Part shown: positions 56,708-61,669 of the stretch, one piece after another
How positions within the stretch are numbered: position 1 is the stretch's first letter
Layout: the number at the start of each line of letters is the position of its first letter
Origin: Plesiocystis pacifica SIR-1
Lineage (GTDB): Bacteria > Myxococcota_A > Polyangia > Nannocystales > Nannocystaceae
Length of the DNA: 61,669 bases
NCBI RefSeq assembly: GCF_000170895.1
Contig: NZ_ABCS01000063.1
Location: 1-61,669, forward strand
Direction: 5' to 3'
Program-made: the position numbers and the translations under genes
Notes under the pieces: generated by a model
What the model saw: the letters and a program-made list of their open reading frames with translations, nothing else
Database searches by the model: none
What the model was told of the DNA's origin: nothing

Positions 56708-58336
56708 GTGGCCGCTCCCTCTCCCCGCGCTCCCCTGACCTCCCTCGCCGCGCTCGTCGGGCTGTGTGCCTGCACCCCGACCAACGCCGCGCCCATCGAC
56801 ACCCAAGGACCCGACTCGGGCCAGGGCGCCACGCTGACCCTCGCCGAGCCCGAGCCCGAGGCCGACGCTCAGCCCGGCGCGGCCGAAGAACCCGAGACCA
56901 AAGCGCCCCAGCGCCCCGACAGCCTCGGCGAGTTCGTCCGCGCCCACGACGGCCCGGTCCACCTCGAGTTCATCAGCCAGTACGGCTACGTGCACGTGGC
57001 CGAGGACGCCGGCCAGCCCTTCGAGATGCCGGCGATCATCCGCCTGTCCGCCGACGACGAGGCGGGGCAGGGCCCGCGCCCGGGCCTGGACCTGGCCATC
57101 GTCCTCGACCGCTCCGGCAGCATGGGCGGCGACAAGCTGCGCTTCGCCAAGCAGGCGGGCCTCGACCTGGTCAACCGCCTCGACGAGCAGGACCGGGTCA
57201 CGCTGATCAGCTACGACGACACCGTCACGCCCCTGAGCAACCTCCAGCGCGTGGACGACGACGGCATCGAAGTCCTGCGCCGCCAGCTCCTCGACATCCA
57301 AGTCGGCGGCACCACGGCCCTGGGCCCGGCGCTGTTCATGGGCCTGCAGCGCCTCGCCGCCCCCGAGCCCTTCGGCCCCCAGACCCGCACCGAGGCTCGC
57401 CACGACCGCCTCCGCCACGTGATCTTGCTGTCCGACGGCATCGCCAACGTCGGCGAGACCCGCCCCGAGGTCATCGGGGGCCGGGTCGCCGAGCACTTCG
57501 GCGGGGGCGTGAGCGTCTCGACCCTCGGCATGGGCCTCGACTACAACGAGGACCTCATGACCCGCATCGCCGACGAGGGCGGCGGGCGCTACCACTTCAT
57601 CGAAGACGCCGAGTCCATCCCCGCCATGCTCGGGGACGAGCTCGCGGGCCTGACCGCGACGGTCGCCTCGGAGGTCGACTCCGTGTTTGCGACCCTGCCT
57701 GGGACCGACGTGACCGAGGTCTACGGCTACACCCAGACCGTCGCGGGCAGCGACACGACCATCCGCGTGGGCTTTCTGGGCGCGGGCCAGTCCCGGGAGA
57801 TCGTCGTCAACCTGCGCCTCGACCCCGAGCAGGTGCGCGGCTGGGCCCCCGGCGAGCGCGTCGAGCTGGGCGAGGTCGAGGTCCGCTACCGCCTGGTCAC
57901 CGGCGCCACGGAGGGCGGCCCCGCGCCCATGCGCAGCCTCGCCGTCCCGGCCACCGTGCTCGTCGCCCACGACGCGGCCCAGGCCCGGGCCTCCGAGCGC
58001 ACCGAGGTCACCGTCCGCGCGGCCGAGGTCGCCGCGGCGCGCCACATTCAGGCCGCGAGCGTGGCCGTGGACCAGGGCGACTTCGCCGAGGCCCAGCGCC
58101 TGCTCGAGAGCGCGAGCACGGACTTCGAGGCCCTGCGCGACGAGGCCGAGAGCGAGGAGGTCCGCGAGATGCTCGACTCGCAGCTGAGCGACCTCGAGGA
58201 GGCCGCGAGCTCCATCGAGGACGCGCGCAGCTCCGCCGCCGAGCGCAAGAAGTACAGCAAGAAGTACAAGGCCTCGTCCTACAGCAAGGGCAAGGGCAGC
58301 AAGACCAAGAAGAAAAAGTCGGTCAAGAAGAAGTAG
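56708..58336 (+). CDS. VWA-domain lipoprotein with Lys-rich tail
   Basis: A 542-aa protein. The proposed GTG 56708 gives a leader with lipobox LCAC; TTG 56696 and GTG 56669 are in-frame alternatives. A VIT-like region (FISQYGYVHVAEDAGQPFEMPAIIRLSA) precedes a von Willebrand A domain with intact MIDAS (VLDRSGSMGGDK, GGTTALGPAL, LLSDGIANVG). A beta domain and a helical segment follow, and the end is a Lys/Ser/Tyr/Gly tail (KKYSKKYKASSYSKGKGSK...) unlike the rest. The tail suggests binding to an acidic polymer, DNA or lipid. The 3' end overlaps the convergent selenoprotein gene by 14 nt. Confidence 0.82.
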   Translation: MAAPSPRAPLTSLAALVGLCACTPTNAAPIDTQGPDSGQGATLTLAEPEPEADAQPGAAEEPETKAPQRPDSLGEFVRAHDGPVHLEFISQYGYVHVAEDAGQPFEMPAIIRLSADDEAGQGPRPGLDLAIVLDRSGSMGGDKLRFAKQAGLDLVNRLDEQDRVTLISYDDTVTPLSNLQRVDDDGIEVLRRQLLDIQVGGTTALGPALFMGLQRLAAPEPFGPQTRTEARHDRLRHVILLSDGIANVGETRPEVIGGRVAEHFGGGVSVSTLGMGLDYNEDLMTRIADEGGGRYHFIEDAESIPAMLGDELAGLTATVASEVDSVFATLPGTDVTEVYGYTQTVAGSDTTIRVGFLGAGQSREIVVNLRLDPEQVRGWAPGERVELGEVEVRYRLVTGATEGGPAPMRSLAVPATVLVAHDAAQARASERTEVTVRAAEVAAARHIQAASVAVDQGDFAEAQRLLESASTDFEALRDEAESEEVREMLDSQLSDLEEAASSIEDARSSAAERKKYSKKYKASSYSKGKGSKTKKKKSVKKK

Positions 58337-59174
58337 GCGCGCCGCCGAAGGCCTCGGCCAGGGCGGCGTCGACCCGGGCCTGGTCGCTGCGCAGGCGGTA
58401 GTCGCTGGCCTGATCGATCCATTGGATGACCCCGCGCTCGTCGACGAGGATCGTCGTCGGGATCGCCATGCTCTCGAAGCCCCGGGGGATGCCGAGCGGC
58501 AGGCCGAACAGGCGGAACATCGGCGAGGTGACGGTCAGCGCCTTTTGGTGCTCGAGGCCGAAGCGGCGGATGACCGTCAGCTCGGCGTCGCTCAGCAGCG
58601 TGATCGGGTCGAGGCGATCCTCTGCGAAGTGCCTGGCCGCCTTATCGACGGGGTCCCGGGACAGGGCGACCACGCGCACGCCGAGGCTGTCGAAGTGGGG
58701 CTGCATGGCCACGAACCGCCGCAACTCGGCGGAGCAGTAGGGTCACCAGTGACCGCGGAAGAACTTGATCAGCACGCGATCACCCTCGAGCTCGGCGCTG
58801 GAGAAGGCCCGGCCGTCGTGGGTGGTCGCGGCAAAGGCCGGCAAGGGATCGCCCACCGCGACGGCCGGCTGCGTGTCGGGGGTCGGCGCCTGGGTCAGCA
58901 ACCACAAAAAGAAGGCCGCGTTGCCCACGGACACGGGCGCCAGCGCCAGCGCGAGCCACGGCAGGCCCCACGCGAGGTTCGGCGCGGACAGGCCCGCGAG
59001 CACGGCCGCCAAGCCGGCCAGTCCCGCGAACACCATGGCCGCCGCGTGGCCGACCGGGCGCACGGGGACGCGCTCTTGGGAAACGCGCCAAAAGTAGTGA
59101 ACCCAGACGCCCAGGCCCACCGCCACGCCGAGGCCCGCGAGGGCCCAGCTCCACCACACGTCGAGGGTCGGCAC
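58323..59174 (-). CDS. Membrane-anchored peroxiredoxin/redoxin, predicted selenoprotein (in-frame UGA)
   Basis: Two open frames, 58746-59174 and 58323-58742, are joined in frame across a single TGA at 58743-58745. The joined 283-aa protein has three N-terminal membrane segments (about 7-30, 42-62, 69-93). An AhpC/TSA-like redoxin domain follows: VGDPLPAFAATTHDGRAFS, LIKFFRGHW-U-PYCSAELRRF, VRVVALSRDPVDKA, FGLPLGIPRGFESMAIPTT and LVDERGVIQWI. The UGA (codon 144) falls on the first cysteine of the CPYC motif, the standard place for selenocysteine in this family, and a bacterial-SECIS-like hairpin follows. The start is GTG 59174 with TAGGCT 5 nt upstream. A nonsense mutation is the alternative. 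Confidence 0.82.
58716..58732 (-). promoter_or_regulatory. Candidate bacterial SECIS hairpin
   Basis: In the mRNA, CCGCCG-AGUUG-CGGCGG forms a six-pair stem with a 5-nt loop that begins 16 nt after the UGA. A G sits at loop position 2. Distance, loop size and the early G agree with the general bacterial SECIS description. Confidence 0.6.
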
Positions 59175-59574
59175 GGGTGAGCCTACGAGCCTCCCCGCCG
59201 TGTTGTTTCGGCTCGGGACACGCGAACTGGATTCGCTCGCTATGGGCATCTCGCGCGCTTTGAATCGACGATCTTCGAGTGAAGTGCGTTCTCCCGACGA
59301 AGCACGCTGCACCCCGCAGCGTGAACGAAACTCGCCGTCCCTCGAGGGCACCTCGGGCAACGATGCCGCATCTTCGAGATAGGCTCAGCCAGGGCGAAAA
59401 GCGGCCCGTGAACGCCCCTGCGCGACGGCGTGTACCGGCTCGTCGCCTGCACGAATCGCACGCGTCGCGAAGCGCCTCGCGTGAGTCCAAGCCCGAGGCT
59501 CTGCTAGCCAACGACGACGGCACTTGCGTATATCCTCGAGTGGGCGCACGAACGCGTGCGCCGAGGTGGACCAA
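59175..59574. promoter_or_regulatory. 400-bp divergent intergenic region and fabH leader
   Basis: No gene is seen. On the minus side, TAGGCT at 59180-59185 precedes the selenoprotein gene. On the plus side, a -10-like TATATC at 59529-59534 predicts transcription starting near 59541. The fabH mRNA would then begin with a perfect 7-bp hairpin (59543-59562, GGCGCAC/GTGCGCC), directly followed by the ribosome site GAGGTGG (59563-59569). Confidence 0.5.
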
Positions 59575-60555
59575 GTGAAGCGATTCAAGATTCTCGCAAC
59601 CGGTACGGCCTTCCCCGAAAAAGTGCTGACCAATGCGGACCTCGAGAAGATGGTCGATACCTCGGACGAGTGGATTACCGATCGTACGGGCATCAAGGAG
59701 CGGCGCATCGCCGACGACGAGACCTCTTCGTCGACCCTCGGCGCGGCCGCCTTGCGCAGCGCCTGCGAGCAGGCGGGCATCGAGCCCGGTGAGCTCGACG
59801 CCCTGATCGTCGCGACCTCCTCGGCCGACACCATGTTCCCGTCGACGGCCTGCTGGGTGCAGCAGCGCCTCGACATCAAGGGCAAGCCGGCCTTCGACGT
59901 GGCCGCGGGCTGCAGCGGCTTCCTCTACGCCCTCGAGGTCGCCGCGTGCATGCTGACCGCCGGCTCGTGCAAGCGCATGGCGGTCGTCGGCGCCGAGGTC
60001 ATGAGCAAGGTGGTCAACTGGAAGGACCGGACCACCTGCGTGCTGTTCGGAGACGGCGCGGGCGCGATGATCATCGAGGCCACGGACGAGGACCGCGGCC
60101 TGGTGTCCTCGAACTGGGGCGCCGACGGGACCCTCGCCCCGATCCTCTATCAGCCCGCCGGCGGCACCCAGATGCCCGCCACCGAGGAGACCGTCGCCAA
60201 GCAGCTGCACACCGTCGCCATGCAGGGCAACGCGGTGTTCAAGCACGCCGTCCGGGCCATGACCTCCGCCGGGGTCCAGGCCGTCGCCGACGCGGGGCTG
60301 AAGACCGAGGACATCGGCCTGCTCATCCCCCACCAGGCCAACATGCGCATCATGGAGGCCTGCCGCACCCGGCTGAAGGTGCCCAAGGAGCGGATGTTCT
60401 CGATCGTCGACCGCTACGGCAACATGTCGGCGGCCTCGATCCCCGTGGCCATCCACGAGGCGCGCGAGGCCGGGCGCATGCCCGAGGGCACCAACGTCGC
60501 GCTGGCGGCTTTTGGCACCGGGCTGACCTGGGCCGGTGGCATCTTGCGCACCTAG
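59575..60555 (+). CDS. fabH: Beta-ketoacyl-ACP synthase III
   Basis: A 326-aa condensing enzyme that starts fatty-acid synthesis from acetyl- or branched acyl-CoA and malonyl-ACP. The catalytic triad is Cys113 (AAGCSGF), His253 (IPHQANMR) and Asn283 (DRYGNMSAAS). The glycine-rich C-terminus FGTGLTWAGGILR is canonical. The start is GTG 59575, 5 nt after GAGGTGG. It stands alone, without other fab genes; a rho-independent terminator follows. It could serve primary fatty-acid synthesis or starter-unit supply. Confidence 0.95.
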   Translation: MKRFKILATGTAFPEKVLTNADLEKMVDTSDEWITDRTGIKERRIADDETSSSTLGAAALRSACEQAGIEPGELDALIVATSSADTMFPSTACWVQQRLDIKGKPAFDVAAGCSGFLYALEVAACMLTAGSCKRMAVVGAEVMSKVVNWKDRTTCVLFGDGAGAMIIEATDEDRGLVSSNWGADGTLAPILYQPAGGTQMPATEETVAKQLHTVAMQGNAVFKHAVRAMTSAGVQAVADAGLKTEDIGLLIPHQANMRIMEACRTRLKVPKERMFSIVDRYGNMSAASIPVAIHEAREAGRMPEGTNVALAAFGTGLTWAGGILRT

Positions 60556-60879
60556 GCGCTCCATCACACGTGGTGCATCCACCACTCCAGCCCGGCGTCC
60601 GCCGGGCTTTGTTTTTGGCGCCCGCTGAAACTTTTCGCTGGCACCGGGCCTTGAATTGGTGTGGCACGCGTGATCCTGCGCTGGCGAGGACCCGAATCGC
60701 TCCCAAGGATGCGTTCAGGTGAGGGTGTCGCGGTTGACGCCGCTCAAAAAAATCCTCGGACCCGTGATTTAGACCCAAATTCGCTGGAAGAGAACAGCTT
60801 TTGTCAGCTTTCTTCTGAAGCGTGCAACTTTGAGAGTCGCCCAGACGAACTCTCTGGCACCCCATCCAGGAGACCGCTC
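60556..60879. other. 324-bp intergenic region between fabH and the LuxR gene
   Basis: It contains the fabH terminator (60589-60616) and then the upstream region of the LuxR-type gene. That part has a TTGACG at 60735-60740 and an A-rich run near 60747, but no convincing -10 at the right spacing. The ribosome site AGGAGA is at 60868-60873. Confidence 0.45.
60589..60616 (+). terminator. Rho-independent terminator of fabH
   Basis: Stem AGCCCGGC/GCCGGGCT with loop GTCC, followed by TTGTTTTT. Confidence 0.9.
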
Positions 60880-61623
60880 ATGTTCGATCGTCACGCCGCC
60901 TTGGCCCAAGCCCCCGCCCTGACCCCCACCTCGCTGACCGCGATCCCGGTGGCCATCGTCAGCGACGATCCAAAGGTCAAGGCCTCCGTCCACACTCGCC
61001 TCACCGCTGCCCGCGAGCTCGCCGTCGTCGATGACCCCGGCCAGGCTCGCGTGCTCATTTGGGACGCGCACACCATCGAGGAAGAGGACGGGCTGCCGCG
61101 CCTGCCCGCCGCCGCCGATGAGGCCAGCGTCCAAGGTGAGCCCCCTGCCCTCGTCGCGCTCTTGCCCGACGGCGTCGATCCCCTGCCCCTGCTCGCCGTC
61201 GGCGTCCGGGCCCTCGTCGCCCGCGATGCCGGCACCCAGCGCCTGCGCGCCTCGGTGCTCGCCGCCGAGCTCGGCCTGGTCGTCCTCGACGAGGATCCCA
61301 GCGACGCCCTCGTGGCCAGCTGGTCCCCCGGCGAAGAGCCCGAGGCCAGCCCCGCGCCCACGCCCGCCCCGGCCAAGCCCGAGCCGCGCGTGGCCAACAA
61401 GCCCGCGAGCGCCCCCGAGAACAACCTGCTCACGCCCCGCGAGCGCGAGGTCCTCGAGCTCCTCGCCGACGGCCTGTCCAACCGCAACATCGGCGAGCGC
61501 CTGGGCATCTCGGCGCACACGGTCAAGTTCCACGTCGACGCGCTGCTCGACAAGCTCGACGCGCGCTCGCGGACCCAGGCCGTCGTCCAGGCCATCCGCC
61601 GCGGCCTGCTCGAGCTCGCCTAG
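60880..61623 (+). CDS. LuxR/NarL-type response regulator
   Basis: A 247-aa DNA-binding regulator. Residues about 20-140 are receiver-like (IPVAIVSDDPKVKASVHTRL, VLIWDAHT, ALVALLPDG, VGVRALVARD). The acidic pocket is present as DD, and the Asp of LIWD may be the phosphorylation site. A Pro/Ala linker follows, then the LuxR helix-turn-helix LTPREREVLELLADGLSNRNIGERLGISAHTVKFHVDALLDKL. The start is ATG 60880 behind AGGAGA. No partner kinase is in the window. The remaining 46 bases to the window end hold a short CCAGT triplicate and no gene. Confidence 0.9.
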   Translation: MFDRHAALAQAPALTPTSLTAIPVAIVSDDPKVKASVHTRLTAARELAVVDDPGQARVLIWDAHTIEEEDGLPRLPAAADEASVQGEPPALVALLPDGVDPLPLLAVGVRALVARDAGTQRLRASVLAAELGLVVLDEDPSDALVASWSPGEEPEASPAPTPAPAKPEPRVANKPASAPENNLLTPREREVLELLADGLSNRNIGERLGISAHTVKFHVDALLDKLDARSRTQAVVQAIRRGLLELA

Positions 61624-61669
61624 GCGAAGCGCCGATCCAGTCCAGTCCAGTCGTTCACACGCGTGGGGG

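Noticed and set aside
58743..58745. Two separate genes split by the stop codon
   Set aside because: The downstream piece begins inside the redoxin active-site helix, with no ribosome site, and needs the upstream half to form a domain.

Overview
The window is about 61.7 kb of very GC-rich, densely coding DNA. It looks like chromosome of a myxobacterium of the Nannocystis/Plesiocystis/Enhygromyxa type. This rests on several things: many lipoproteins with a Thr/Asp/Glu/Ser-rich linker after the lipobox, an outer-membrane barrel of the myxobacterial MXAN_2562 type, an AgmX/PglI-type C-terminal domain, and a sterol C14/C7-reductase (ERG4/ERG24 family) that is rare in bacteria but known from sterol-making members of this group. 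I saw no rRNA, tRNA, CRISPR array, insertion sequence or prophage.

Layout. 1-600: end of an MscS channel gene (cut by the window edge). 630-9787: a divergent cluster of ATP-grasp ligases and hydrolases. One arm (minus) is a fused double D-Ala-D-Ala-ligase-like protein followed by a DmpA/P1 peptidase. The other arm (plus) is a glutathione-synthetase-like ATP-grasp, a second unusual ATP-grasp, two AstE/aspartoacylase-type M14 metallohydrolases and a PP2C phosphatase with a cyclic-nucleotide-binding-like tail. The set has four ligase modules and three amide/ester hydrolases, and I read it as an uncharacterised pathway that builds and trims a small peptide or peptide tag. 9795-14425: a minus-strand operon of VAO-type flavin oxidase, a duplicated-domain exported protein and a DyP peroxidase. 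14654-17297: a STAS-like protein, a DEDDh exonuclease, a repeat protein and a MarR regulator divergent from a fatty-acid beta-oxidation pair (thiolase plus multifunctional FadB/J type) at 17427-20849.

20917-35806: mostly envelope genes (lipoproteins, VWA protein, PPC-repeat protein, repeat-rich surface protein coupled to an outer-membrane barrel, TonB-C lipoprotein, HAD phosphatase, lipoprotein archaemetzincin), plus the sterol reductase, an RNase R-type nuclease and a beta-propeller lipoprotein. 36282-41926: an AblB-like acetyltransferase, HtpG, a frameshifted lipoprotein gene and a potassium channel. 42033-44546: an ECF sigma cassette. 44585-58336: lipoproteins, an orphan oligopeptide-binding protein, a TIR-like/DUF1566 membrane protein, an amidohydrolase-CIA30 fusion, a glutathione transferase, DUF427, a metallophosphoesterase, a PDZ protein and a VWA protein. 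58323-59174: a membrane redoxin whose reading frame crosses a UGA exactly at the first cysteine of its CxxC motif. A suitable hairpin lies 16 nt downstream, so this is a predicted selenoprotein. 59575-61623: FabH and a LuxR-type regulator.

A pattern across the window is a -10-like hexamer only 5-9 nt upstream of many start codons, which implies that many mRNAs here, especially those for lipoproteins, are leaderless. Start choices below use this where it applies. All function calls come from reading motifs by eye; no database search was run.
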